A program made the translations under genes and the position numbers. From a virus: a stretch of DNA of 36,327 nucleotides. The stretch covers positions 1 to 36,327 of the IMG/VR virus record IMGVR_UViG_3300021467_000017, one strand, 5' to 3'. The notes under the pieces were generated by a model, which saw only the letters and a list, made by a program, of their open reading frames with translations, made no database searches and was not told the origin of the DNA. Numbering within the stretch: position 1 is the first letter of the stretch; each line of letters begins with the position of its first letter. This document shows, piece by piece, positions 22,359-31,529 of the stretch.

Positions 22359-23048
22359 CAAAACGTGTTAACTCTATGTCGCCATAGAGGTCGGACTATG
22401 TCATCGTCCATTAACAGGACGCCCCGCGTATAGTCTCTGGGGCACGCCCGTTGAGACGACCGATTTCAATCCACATCTCAACATCATAGTTATCGGGAGG
22501 AGTTTTTGGAGGACGCCGTAGCCTAACATCTACGTATTCGGCCAAAAGCTGAAGTTGTTTTCGCTTTGCCTTTGCACATATTCCAAAAACAGATAGGAAT
22601 CTTGCCACGCGCTTCAGCCCCTGTATATGCAACACTCCTACAGGCTTTTGGCCTAGTCCCCGTTGTGGTCTCCATCCTATCCAGTGTCCTACACCATACC
22701 TGTCGAAAATAGTATGTAGCCCCTCTATGAACTCGGAGTTGGTGTTTTGAAACTGGATGACAGGAATAAACCTTCCTCGTGGCCGTCTCTTGCGAGGCTG
22801 TACCCGCGTGATAGTAATACACCCATCACAATCCAAACAGCCTCCCACATATCCTATATCAAACGGGCTTGCCTGCAAATTGCCTGCACCATTGGTTTGT
22901 CGCCTCATCAGCACCTCCGGATACTCAGGTGTCCTTGCATACAGCGGGGTTTTTACAGTACAACGAGTTAGTCATACTGCCACTCCACTTTGTATGACAT
23001 CCCACGTCTCGTTGTACTGGGTGGAAGAAGTACAAGTGGCTATTTCTC
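22359..23048 (-). ncRNA. Group I self-splicing intron in the capsid gene
   Basis: Core helices are visible on the minus-strand RNA. P1: exon bases 23049-23057 pair with 23025-23033, with a U-G pair at the 5' splice site. P2: 12 bp, 22956-22967 with 23008-23019, capped by a 7-bp hairpin. P3: CCCCGC (22944-22949) with GCGGGG (22422-22427). P7: GACTAT (22430-22435) with ATAGTC (22394-22399). P8: 22405-22409 with 22417-22421. P9: a 7-bp hairpin with a GCGA tetraloop (22372-22389). Order and motifs (CAGAGACTA, CATAGTCC) match group I introns. The exact 3' end is uncertain. Confidence 0.88.
22411..22908 (-). CDS. LAGLIDADG homing endonuclease encoded in the intron (165 aa)
   Basis: The dodecapeptide GYVGGCLDCDGCITITR (about residues 20-36) is a LAGLIDADG motif. 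Later helices, and the ending NYDVEMWIEIGRLNGR, fit the single-motif class that acts as a homodimer and cuts intronless capsid genes to spread the intron. The ATG at 22908 has GGAGG five bases upstream; that site is partly paired in a hairpin (CACCT with AGGTG), which could limit translation of unspliced RNA. The coding region runs through the P4-P6 area, P7 5' strand and P3 3' strand, and its stop codon sits in the P8 loop, so protein and ribozyme share sequence. Confidence 0.88.
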   Translation of the reverse strand: MRRQTNGAGNLQASPFDIGYVGGCLDCDGCITITRVQPRKRRPRGRFIPVIQFQNTNSEFIEGLHTIFDRYGVGHWIGWRPQRGLGQKPVGVLHIQGLKRVARFLSVFGICAKAKRKQLQLLAEYVDVRLRRPPKTPPDNYDVEMWIEIGRLNGRAPETIRGASC

Positions 23049-23207
23049 ATACTTCTTGTTATCCACCGACCCACCACTACCCAGACCCACAGTGCGCAAG
23101 AGTGGATACTCGTCATTGGTGATGAGGTCGAGACGGTCTTCGAGACTGCGGACAACCTGCTGAGTAGCGGAATAGGTACTTTCAGGGCCAATCTTCACCG
23201 TAGCCAT
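23049..23207 (-). CDS. Major capsid protein, exon 1 (N-terminal 53 residues)
   Basis: GTGGAGGT lies just before the ATG at 23207. The 53 codons begin MATVKIGPESTYSATQQVV and include NDEYPLLRTVGLGSGGSVDNKKY. That stretch matches the N-terminal region of SU10-type capsid proteins, where a short arm with a T(P)F/LL..G segment precedes the fold. Without splicing the frame would stop two codons later at TAG (23040-23042), giving a useless 55-aa peptide. Its last nine bases pair with the intron guide sequence. It sits 12 bases before the scaffold gene end on the late operon, at the expected place for the capsid gene. Confidence 0.85.
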
Positions 23208-23219
23208 TTCTTACCTCCA

Positions 23220-24029
23220 CTACACTTTTGATGTAGCACCTCCTCTCGTACCTTTTCCTAAATCTTCCAGCGTAGATATGGCATTAGCAATCTGTGCCCA
23301 GGAACAATTCCTGGGAAGGTATTTTGACGGATAGCCCAGCGAGATGCATACATCTCGTGCTTTGCGCAGAGCTGCGATGCCCTCAGGGGAATCCTTCCAC
23401 AGTCGCTCTCGCCGTGCGCGGGCAACGTCTTTCTTTACAGAATCAAGAACATCCCCGCTCGCCGCTGGCGAAGAAGGTGACGTAGGAGGAAGTGCTCCGC
23501 TTGTAACTCCAACAGTCGTAGACATGGCTTGCTGCCTCCTCTCTTCTCTCTCTTTCTTTTGTGTGCTTAGCCCGATAAGCTCAGGGAGTTTGTCATTATA
23601 AAATTCGTATAACAGAGCGCTGAGATGGTCAGGACTCTCCGCCTGCATCAACATTTCCTCTGCTGTCCGCCCGATTTCTGGGCCATAACTCATAGCAATT
23701 CGAGTAGCGGCAGCTTTGACACTTTGGCGAAGTGCTACCTGACGTTGTGCTTCTGAGGCCATTGCCTCCGCCGTTCTAGCACGTTCTTCCAAAATCGCCC
23801 GCTCTGTCTCAGCCTTCTGAAGACGTTCCTTGAGCTCGGCAAGCTGTTTTTTGACGGCAGCAATCTCCTTGTCTTTGACAGACCTCAGAGCATCCAGGTC
23901 TCGCGCCGGTACTACCTTCTCGCTCGACACCTCCGGGGTATCTGCGCCTTGAGGCATCCCTTCGTCGGAACCCTCTTCGGGGGAAGGTTTGTCCTGCGTG
24001 TCCTGAACCTTCATCTGGTCGTCATTCAT
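23220..24029 (-). CDS. Scaffold-like coiled-coil protein (269 aa)
   Basis: The ATG at 24029 is chosen over one seven codons upstream because the ribosome binding site AAGGAGGT lies between them. The N-terminus is acidic and disordered (Asp/Glu/Pro/Ser-rich). Residues about 45-105 form a long coiled coil (VKKQLAELKERLQKAETER). A helical region and a basic C-terminus follow. Size, composition and position directly before the major capsid gene fit a phage scaffolding protein, which organises capsid assembly and is then lost. The ribosome binding site is formed by the last codons of the giant gene upstream. Confidence 0.75.
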   Translation of the reverse strand: MNDDQMKVQDTQDKPSPEEGSDEGMPQGADTPEVSSEKVVPARDLDALRSVKDKEIAAVKKQLAELKERLQKAETERAILEERARTAEAMASEAQRQVALRQSVKAAATRIAMSYGPEIGRTAEEMLMQAESPDHLSALLYEFYNDKLPELIGLSTQKKEREERRQQAMSTTVGVTSGALPPTSPSSPAASGDVLDSVKKDVARARRERLWKDSPEGIAALRKARDVCISLGYPSKYLPRNCSWAQIANAISTLEDLGKGTRGGATSKV

Positions 24030-24031
24030 TT

Positions 24032-27000
24032 CTACCTCCTTATTCTCCATCGCGTCCGCCCGGTGACGTAAGGGCCACCGAGAACAGGCGGAATATTAAC
24101 TCGTGGCGCGCTGGGCTGCTTGAAGCCGGTTGCCCCAAACCGAACCCATAGCCGCCGAATGTAGTCCAACCAGTCGTCAAAAGACAGGTCTGTGCCACTC
24201 GCTTCCCAAACACGACGTAGATGTCGTCTGGCCGCAGCGGATAAAGGACGGTTAGAAGCCCAATGCTCAATAAGCTCTCCCATTACTAGAGGGCCAAGAG
24301 AATGTACCAGACCCCGCCAGGTTACCTGCGACATAGGCGAGCCCCGATAGAAGCCTTTCCCTGTATACGCACTCCCTCGATACCGACCACCACCTGTACG
24401 TTGAGCGTACTTCTCTTGCCGCTGTACCCAATCCGGGTCGTAATACTTAGTAAAGATTGGGTGCTCGGCCTTAAATTTGTTTTGGGCATCGAAGAGAGCT
24501 AGTAATTCGGGATGCTCCTCTAAGAATTTACGTCGGCAACTCATGCCTTCGCAGCGAGCTCCTTGCGGAATCTGGAAATATGCGTCTCGTAGTGCCTCTA
24601 GTTCTGGAGTCATCAGGGCAAAATACTCTTCAGCCTCTGTCCGTGCCTGTTCATACTCCCTGGGGTCACCAATGTCGTGTTTAGGAAGTTCCTCAATCAG
24701 AAACTCCATAGCCGCAGTATAAGCATCGTCAGTAATGTATTTACGAGATACTTTGTCCAGGATGGCAGAAACAAGAGGATGCTCTCTTGCCCACTTTCCC
24801 AGCTCCCCCGGCGGCACGCAGTCATACCAGAGTTTCCAGAAGCGTCGGGATGGAGTATTGGGTGGGAACCACTTCTCAACAAGTTCGTGTTCCCATAAGT
24901 CGGACTCTCCGTTAAGAGCACGTTGTAACAGTTCGTAGGCCCGCTGATACTCTTGTTCTTCTGCGGGGGACGGAAGAACAATCTTCTCAGGGGCCTCCCC
25001 CGCACGGAGCTGTTCGCGTGCTCTCTCCAGAGCTTCTTGTGCTTCCTTACGTGCTTCCTCCTCGGTAAGTCCAGTCTCGGGGCGAGCTGTTGGAGCAAAG
25101 CGGTATGCCTCCCTATCTTCTGGCTCAGGAGGTATCCAGCCACCCTGTACCATCTCGTCCCACTCTTCTTGGGTCAGACGACGCGCTGCGAATAAAAGTT
25201 CTTGTTCCGTCATCGGCACAGGCCCTGTACCGAAAGGAGGACGGCGACCCTCGGGAATTAACGATGTCCAGTCGTCTGGCAGAAGGTTAAGCCACAGGGC
25301 CAATTCCTCATCAGAAATCTGGTTGTACTCACCGGCCAGAAAGAGCTCGGCGAAACGAGGCCCTAGAACGTCTTTGGCCATTCGTCTTGCCAAACTTTTT
25401 TCGGGCAGGGTTTCCCAAAAGCGCCACAGTTCAGATATAACCATATCTCGGTCGCTTCCGCGTATGTACGTATAATCTCTTGCGACGAAAGCGCCGATTT
25501 GTTTACCAATCCGTTTTAACTCAGCAATCTTATCTTCATCCCAATCAGGGTGAAGGACGGTAATAGCAGCAATAAAGTCGGGGCTTGTTGGGTCAAGTAC
25601 TGTATTGAGCAGGTCATCTCTCCATTGCTGGTAATCATTAAGTGCTTTATCCAGCTCGGGATGTGCTTCTCGAAACTCCTGATTGGATGGGAAATCTAAG
25701 TCTCTATAAACAGCATACAAATCTTGAACTTCCTGTGTAGTATTTTCCTTCCACCAGTCAGTTTGATAGAATTTGTCCCATACCTTAGCAACTTGATTGT
25801 TTAACTCTCGATATACTGCATCAACGGGTGTGTCCCGTCTTACCAGCTCCCTACGGATGTCTAGAGCCGTAAAAAGACGAGGCTCTTCATCAGCCCGTAC
25901 AGAAGCTGCAACCTCCAACATGGTTTGTGGGAGGTTTTCTAGCATCCTTTCTTTTTGTTCGGGGTCAGCCTTGTACCATCTGTCCAGAAATTCCCGCATA
26001 GCCTTGGCTTTTGGCCCATCCCGCCACTGGATAAACTTCTTACGATTATCGGCCAAAACATCAAAATACTCTGTAAGAACGTCTTCATACTCCTCATTTA
26101 ACTCTTGCCGTCTACGAGAAAATTCCTGAATTGTACGATAGTGTTCGGGAGAACCAATCGGAAATCGCTGTAAAGCGTCCTGGCGCTGTCGTTCGAGCTC
26201 GCCTCGTTTCTGATAGTATTCGTTAACCTTGAGATTAAGGTCAACCCATTCCTGCCACTCTTCCTCGGAGATTTCGCCTTTGGCTACATCCCAGTAGCGA
26301 AAAGCCAGCTGACGAAAACGGTACTCGGGATAAATTTCATAAAATTCTTTGAGGGCATCTCTATCCCCTTGCTCATACCGTTCATAATATTTCTTATAAA
26401 TTTGCCCTTGCCCACGAAGGATACGCTCTTCCGATGGGTAAATTTTAAAGGGCATATACGTACCCCAGCGGATAGCAGATGGAATGGCGACCTGTTCAGC
26501 AGCTCTACGAACGGCTAAATCCCAGGCTCTACCTTTCTGTTCTCTGAGAGCCTGAATTGCCTCCTCTTCGGTTATCTCGCCGCTGCCCAGGAGGTTAGCA
26601 ATCCACTGATAACGCCAGTAAGTTTCGGTGGGCTGTATTCTACCTAGACCTAGCCAATCATGAATAGTCCCTTCGGGGTTTAGTCCCTCAGGAGGGACAT
26701 CAATTCCCATCCGTTTTAGTATTGATTCTCCAAGAATAGATAATCCCCGAATCCCTCGGGTGGCTGACCAATACGCTGTACCCGTCTTCATAGCCATGGG
26801 CGGGATATACCGTTTGATATAACGGGCCAATGTAGGTTGGTGTTCCTCTGCCCAAGGAAGCACGGCGTTAGCCAGCAAAGCGACCGAATCAAAGAGAATT
26901 GGGCTGGTAGACCACATATTATTTATAAATACCCATTCACGACCTCGAGTGATGTCCATATAGTTGTCGGGTAAGTATGTCTTTCCCCACATCGGCATAG

Positions 27001-30000
27001 TCTCGAGCGGAAATAAAATTCTCATAGGAGCGAAATAAAGCTCTGTATCCGCCGACCATGCCTGGTCGGTTAGAAACTTATACATACCTTGAATCCCAAC
27101 CGGAAACCAGCCTTTCAGCCGCCTTGGAACGAGCGGGTCTTTCTCAAGTTGGGCTTCCATCACCGCCTGATAGCGGTTAAGCCAACTCATCACACGAGGG
27201 TGGTCAACAATATAAAGTAACCAATTCCAGATGTTATGAACAGCCCAATACTCATAGGGAATCCCCAAACCCAAAAAGACATCAAGAATCGTGCGGTCAA
27301 GATAGTCCAGAATGGCAAAGTCCCTATCTGCAAGAGCTAGTCGAGCAGTGGTGTATTGGGCTAAGTCCATCGCTTTCTGGAATTCGGTATCAAACCAATC
27401 AACAATCTTACTCCACAAAGACGGAGGAATGTCCATTGATGGATTCAGTGCCTTGAACGTTCGCTGGTCTAGTTTCTCGATGGCAGATTCCAAATGGGTC
27501 TTATACAGGCGGACAATATCATACAGGTTCGGGATATTCTCAGGCAGGCGGTCTATCTTCCAGGACGAGTTGGCCCACTCTACCCACTCATCCATGTTTT
27601 CTTTATAGAGCATGTAGCGCTTGGCGAGCTGAACCGCGTGCTGTAAGTCGTCATAATCCTCAGGCGATACAACATACTGAGGGTTATCTTTAACCCACTG
27701 TTGTACTTTCTTAAGAATTTCCAGAGCTCCGGCATCGTCTATTAGAGACGGAGGAATTCGTAAAGTATCAACCTCTGGAATATCTTTTACAAGTTTCTGA
27801 CGACCCTTCGGAAGAAGCTTTTTGTAAATCTCAAAGAATGCGTCCTTTGCCTTGATGGGAGTTATTTCGTCAAAGTGGGTTAGCTGATGCATGGCCTCCA
27901 TAACGCCATCTTGGAGAACCTGCTCCCCAATATCGTCCGTGAATCTGGGATAAAACTTCCGCATAAAGGGATAAGTCTTTTGATAATACTCCCACAGCTT
28001 CCTCGGAGGCTCGCCCGCCTGAATCATCTTAAATACAACATCGTCCATCGGTTCACACAGGTCAGCAACGTCCACACCATAAACTGCAGCAACTCGACGC
28101 AAGAGGTCGAAATCATGTGAGTCGGATGTCATTACCTCTCGGACAAGAGGATGGCGGGCAAAACGCTGCGTAACACTCTCCACCGCCCGAAGAATTTTTG
28201 CTTTATGATGTCCCCAACCCACAAACTGGAGGTCACGAAAGTGCTTCTCTTTGGCAACCTCTTCGGCTCCCTCGGTTATCATTCGCCGAAGGTTGTTTAT
28301 AATTCCCCGCCGTTCTGCCTCACTTGTTACACCAGATAGTTTCTGAACTTCATCAAGAATATCGGGATGGGCAAGAATAGCCTCTCGTTCGGGTTTAGTT
28401 AGCTGACGAAGGTACCAGCCGATTCCAATAACCCGTCCCTCTACTTCTGCCCCCTCTACAACGGCTTGCTCAATAGCCTTAAGTTCATCCAGAACGGCAC
28501 GGTAGCCGTATTTTCCAATTCCTACGGAATTGATGGCCTCTACCAACTCCTCTCCCCGTTCGGGAGATGCGGCGCGAATAGCATCTGCAAGCTCATCAGG
28601 AAGCTGGGGCATAGCCTGACTCCAAATTCTTGGCCAGCGCTTGATATAAGATTGTGTGATAGCAAATGCCGAAGCCCGTTCCTCAATAGAACCTGCTGCT
28701 TTTAGAAAAGGGCCTTTAATAGTATCCCATACAGTCTTCCAAACAGTCTTAACCCGATTCGCATCTTCAACACCAACCTCAGCCATCGTTACGGTAAAAC
28801 CTGTTTTCAGGCGTTGAGGTATGGCCCCTACCATATCAGAAAAGAATTTTTCGGCTGCTCGAGCATTTAGAGCTAGGTTATCCGTAAAACTGCCTCCCGG
28901 TATTCGCTGCCACCCAATACGGGTAAAGATGTTACGCATATTATCGAACCAGTTAGCAATCGCGTATTGTGGGTTCCAACCCAGGAAGAGCGGCGATAAG
29001 ACCTTCTTCTGCATACGAGACCACTTTTCAGCCCAGCGCGAAAAGTCATCCAAAACCCGCCCCCATCGGGTATTCCGCAGGTAACGCATCTCTTCTGCAC
29101 GGGCAACCTTGGATGCATTAGTTGCAACAACCTCCAGCGCTTCGCGGACAGTCTGAGTCGAGTGCACTCCATCAAAGAGCTGCTCCTCCGGGATGTTTTC
29201 TAACACTCGTTTAACCAGTTGACCATAAGTCGAATTGTACCGTGAGTCCTCCATAAACTCACGAATAACCCGAGGTAAATCGTCTACACTATGAGCCCGT
29301 TTAAGTTGAAAGACAAGAAAGTCATGAACGGTCTCTCCGACCTTCCGAGCTCTCGCAGCAGGTGTACGCCCTACTCCCGTGATACGATATGCAGCGGTCT
29401 GAAAATCAAGAACCTCATCAAGAGGCTGTGATGCTGCATGAACAATTTTTCTGGCACGAGATGTGGCTATAGGAGTTTTACCTGTCCAAGATACAATATT
29501 GAGAGGGTCGAGCACAAACCCAAAAACCAGCTCCGGAATGAATTTCTGATGTTGTTTCAGAATCTTTTCCCTTTCATCATCGTCCTCAGCCTGCATAAGC
29601 TTCCGATGGATTTGTTTGAACTCTTCATGACCCCGTGCTCGCCCCTCTGGGCCTGGGCCTGCGCCGAATACCCAGGAAAAAGATATACGGTCTACATCTC
29701 GAGCAATTTCCTCTGCCTTTTTACGTAAATCAGGGTCATAACCGTACTCCTCATCCAACCATTCATCAATGCTTTGAGATGGTGCAGTTTCTATCCACTG
29801 TTCCCAAGACTCGTATTTGTCGGGGTCGAAAGGCTCTAAAGGAGCGGGTTTGGTACGAGCAATACGACCGACAGCACGTTCTACCAGATAGCCTGCCTGT
29901 CCAAAAGCAGGGCCAACAAAACGGAAAAGACCCTGGCCCGCCAGTCCCATAAGTCCATGTTTGATTGGCTCAACAACTTTGCGCCAGCCAGTCTTGGCTT

Positions 30001-30406
30001 CGTATTGGGTTTGGACAGTCTCTCTGGTGTCCTGAAACATTTCTACCGTCTCATCCCACCAACGTTGAAGCCCCTGCTTAGCTTCCTCTATCGCCCATAA
30101 CTCCAGGTCTGTAGGTTCTGCCTGCGTATAATAAGCAGGGTATGTATATGGTGTTGCCCCTACAGGAGACACAATACGGGAGAGGTCTAGCCAGCGCCTC
30201 CACCAGGGTACAGATTCGGTTTCCTGTTTAGGACGATACTCCCAAGGTTTGAGAGGTTCCCCTCGCTCATAACGCATGATAGCGTCCCGCTCATAGTCGG
30301 GACGTTCTTTCCAAATCATAGGAAGCCAAGGCTTCCTCTCTTCACCCTCTTCTTGAGGAGGTCTATAAGTTCCTCCTCCGTGGGTCATAGATATTATATC
30401 AGCCAT
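24032..30406 (-). CDS. Giant virion-associated protein of unknown fold (2124 aa)
   Basis: A single uninterrupted frame starts at 30406 (TAATG overlap with the upstream gene). The N-terminal 250 residues are basic and Trp/Pro-rich. Residues about 290-700 are helical with a hydrophobic patch (LSPLFLGWNPQYAIANWFDNM). The middle is mixed. From about residue 1400 it is strongly charged and coiled-coil-like, with related segments such as FREAHPELDKALNDY (near 1570) and FLEEHPELLALFD (near 1960). No catalytic motif is recognised. Lying between portal and scaffold, it could be an internal or ejected virion protein or a large polyvalent protein. A head-morphogenesis domain cannot be excluded. Confidence 0.8.
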   Translation of the reverse strand: MADIISMTHGGGTYRPPQEEGEERKPWLPMIWKERPDYERDAIMRYERGEPLKPWEYRPKQETESVPWWRRWLDLSRIVSPVGATPYTYPAYYTQAEPTDLELWAIEEAKQGLQRWWDETVEMFQDTRETVQTQYEAKTGWRKVVEPIKHGLMGLAGQGLFRFVGPAFGQAGYLVERAVGRIARTKPAPLEPFDPDKYESWEQWIETAPSQSIDEWLDEEYGYDPDLRKKAEEIARDVDRISFSWVFGAGPGPEGRARGHEEFKQIHRKLMQAEDDDEREKILKQHQKFIPELVFGFVLDPLNIVSWTGKTPIATSRARKIVHAASQPLDEVLDFQTAAYRITGVGRTPAARARKVGETVHDFLVFQLKRAHSVDDLPRVIREFMEDSRYNSTYGQLVKRVLENIPEEQLFDGVHSTQTVREALEVVATNASKVARAEEMRYLRNTRWGRVLDDFSRWAEKWSRMQKKVLSPLFLGWNPQYAIANWFDNMRNIFTRIGWQRIPGGSFTDNLALNARAAEKFFSDMVGAIPQRLKTGFTVTMAEVGVEDANRVKTVWKTVWDTIKGPFLKAAGSIEERASAFAITQSYIKRWPRIWSQAMPQLPDELADAIRAASPERGEELVEAINSVGIGKYGYRAVLDELKAIEQAVVEGAEVEGRVIGIGWYLRQLTKPEREAILAHPDILDEVQKLSGVTSEAERRGIINNLRRMITEGAEEVAKEKHFRDLQFVGWGHHKAKILRAVESVTQRFARHPLVREVMTSDSHDFDLLRRVAAVYGVDVADLCEPMDDVVFKMIQAGEPPRKLWEYYQKTYPFMRKFYPRFTDDIGEQVLQDGVMEAMHQLTHFDEITPIKAKDAFFEIYKKLLPKGRQKLVKDIPEVDTLRIPPSLIDDAGALEILKKVQQWVKDNPQYVVSPEDYDDLQHAVQLAKRYMLYKENMDEWVEWANSSWKIDRLPENIPNLYDIVRLYKTHLESAIEKLDQRTFKALNPSMDIPPSLWSKIVDWFDTEFQKAMDLAQYTTARLALADRDFAILDYLDRTILDVFLGLGIPYEYWAVHNIWNWLLYIVDHPRVMSWLNRYQAVMEAQLEKDPLVPRRLKGWFPVGIQGMYKFLTDQAWSADTELYFAPMRILFPLETMPMWGKTYLPDNYMDITRGREWVFINNMWSTSPILFDSVALLANAVLPWAEEHQPTLARYIKRYIPPMAMKTGTAYWSATRGIRGLSILGESILKRMGIDVPPEGLNPEGTIHDWLGLGRIQPTETYWRYQWIANLLGSGEITEEEAIQALREQKGRAWDLAVRRAAEQVAIPSAIRWGTYMPFKIYPSEERILRGQGQIYKKYYERYEQGDRDALKEFYEIYPEYRFRQLAFRYWDVAKGEISEEEWQEWVDLNLKVNEYYQKRGELERQRQDALQRFPIGSPEHYRTIQEFSRRRQELNEEYEDVLTEYFDVLADNRKKFIQWRDGPKAKAMREFLDRWYKADPEQKERMLENLPQTMLEVAASVRADEEPRLFTALDIRRELVRRDTPVDAVYRELNNQVAKVWDKFYQTDWWKENTTQEVQDLYAVYRDLDFPSNQEFREAHPELDKALNDYQQWRDDLLNTVLDPTSPDFIAAITVLHPDWDEDKIAELKRIGKQIGAFVARDYTYIRGSDRDMVISELWRFWETLPEKSLARRMAKDVLGPRFAELFLAGEYNQISDEELALWLNLLPDDWTSLIPEGRRPPFGTGPVPMTEQELLFAARRLTQEEWDEMVQGGWIPPEPEDREAYRFAPTARPETGLTEEEARKEAQEALERAREQLRAGEAPEKIVLPSPAEEQEYQRAYELLQRALNGESDLWEHELVEKWFPPNTPSRRFWKLWYDCVPPGELGKWAREHPLVSAILDKVSRKYITDDAYTAAMEFLIEELPKHDIGDPREYEQARTEAEEYFALMTPELEALRDAYFQIPQGARCEGMSCRRKFLEEHPELLALFDAQNKFKAEHPIFTKYYDPDWVQRQEKYAQRTGGGRYRGSAYTGKGFYRGSPMSQVTWRGLVHSLGPLVMGELIEHWASNRPLSAAARRHLRRVWEASGTDLSFDDWLDYIRRLWVRFGATGFKQPSAPRVNIPPVLGGPYVTGRTRWRIRR

Positions 30407-31131
30407 TATAGATACTCTGGGTGAGGGAGCATCGGAACCGTTCCAGACCGATACCAGCCCGTTTCAGGAGAATAGCGTAACCCCAGATAATACTGCTGTT
30501 GGAAAAACGGCAGGTTCACCAGGGATTGTAAAAACTCATTCCATGCCTGAGCATAAGACTCCGCCGTCTCCATATACTCTAAAGTATCTAAATCTTCAGG
30601 TGTTGGAAGCAACTTACCCTCTTCAATCTCAGGAACAGGAACAGCAAACTGAGGGTTGCGTGTCAAGAGTTCCTCGATATAGCGTCCAAAATCTTGTAAA
30701 TAAGACGGATATTGCCATTGCTCCGGAAATTGTAGCTGTTCCAAAATATCCCTGATAGTAAATTTAGGTTCAGGCAAGGACGGAGCTCCTCCACCCCCGC
30801 CTCCAAAGGAAGGAGGCGGCACAGGAGCAGTAGGCTGAGCTGGACGCGCTTGCCAAGGAAACCCATAGGGGTACAACGAACCCCAAGGGCTGAAGCTGGG
30901 CTGCTCGGGCGGTCGCCGCTGTTCAAGCCAGGCTCTGTACAGCGCTCCGTAGTCGGGTTGTCCGGACGGAAGAGTAGGATAGGGATTCAGAATTATTGGC
31001 TCCCGCTTCGTCTCCTGCGTCCATCGGGATGCAGGTCTAGAGGGCTTTGGCCCATACTTCTTCCACCATGCTCCCCAAGGATTATACCTTTCCTTTTTCT
31101 TCTTTGTTCCACCGTTAGCGCTTAGTGCCAT
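30406..31131 (-). CDS. Proline/glycine-rich protein next to the giant gene (241 aa)
   Basis: GAGGGAAT precedes the ATG at 31131. The start is Lys-rich (GGTKKKKERYNPWGAWWKKYG). The middle (residues 40-120) is Pro-rich with a run of six Gly. The last 110 residues are helical with Gln/Tyr clusters. Its composition suggests a flexible linker or virion-interior protein. The gene overlaps its upstream neighbour by 17 bases and is joined by TAATG to the giant gene, so the two proteins are probably made together and may interact. The family is not recognised. Confidence 0.7.
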   Translation of the reverse strand: MALSANGGTKKKKERYNPWGAWWKKYGPKPSRPASRWTQETKREPIILNPYPTLPSGQPDYGALYRAWLEQRRPPEQPSFSPWGSLYPYGFPWQARPAQPTAPVPPPSFGGGGGGAPSLPEPKFTIRDILEQLQFPEQWQYPSYLQDFGRYIEELLTRNPQFAVPVPEIEEGKLLPTPEDLDTLEYMETAESYAQAWNEFLQSLVNLPFFQQQYYLGLRYSPETGWYRSGTVPMLPHPEYL

Positions 31132-31363
31132 ATTCCCTCAACTTACTTAACTGGTCTTGAATATAGTCCTGAAGATATTCAGGCCCCCAGCGTGCCTGTA
31201 ACATCGCCAGGTCCTCCATTGTTAAGTTCAGAAACTCATCAAGCTGCTCTTCAGGAGATAAAATTTCAATATCATCAAGTGAAGGTTGGAACGCCCAGCG
31301 TATGTGCTGGCGTTTTTCTTGCATAGACCGTGCAGTCCTTGATATAACTCCTCGAATGTCCAT
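31115..31363 (-). CDS. Hypothetical protein (82 aa)
   Basis: The start at 31363 follows the previous stop by one base. The product is a small acidic, helical protein with Glu/Leu-rich segments (SPEEQLDEFLNLTMEDLAMLQ) and a C-terminal helix. It has no cysteine, span or nucleotide motif. It is one of three small genes between portal and giant protein, likely head-assembly accessories. No specific function is assigned. Confidence 0.65.
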   Translation of the reverse strand: MDIRGVISRTARSMQEKRQHIRWAFQPSLDDIEILSPEEQLDEFLNLTMEDLAMLQARWGPEYLQDYIQDQLSKLREYGTKR

Positions 31364-31364
31364 G

Positions 31365-31529
31365 TCAATTTTCGCGCCTGAACATCAAATCGCGTTCGCC
31401 AGTAACAAAGTTGTAACCACTTGCATACCACTCCCAGCCGAGAGCAGCAAGGACGTTTTCAATACACGTATCTAATATATGGTAAGGAGCATCTGTAAAC
31501 AGATAAGATATTCGCAGGATATCAACCAT
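31365..31529 (-). CDS. Small hypothetical protein after portal (54 aa)
   Basis: This short gene begins at 31529 through a TAATG overlap with the portal stop, and GAGGTAAG inside the portal end serves as ribosome binding site. It ends one base before the next start codon. The product begins MVDILRISYLFTDAPYH and includes LAALGWEWYASGYNFV and a basic end. Precise packing against both neighbours is the main support. The family is unknown. Confidence 0.65.
   Translation of the reverse strand: MVDILRISYLFTDAPYHILDTCIENVLAALGWEWYASGYNFVTGERDLMFRREN

Noticed and set aside
22925-23191. An 88-codon minus-strand frame across exon 1 and the intron start
   Set aside because: It uses a different frame from the capsid exon with a clear ribosome binding site, lacks one itself, and is explained by the intron.
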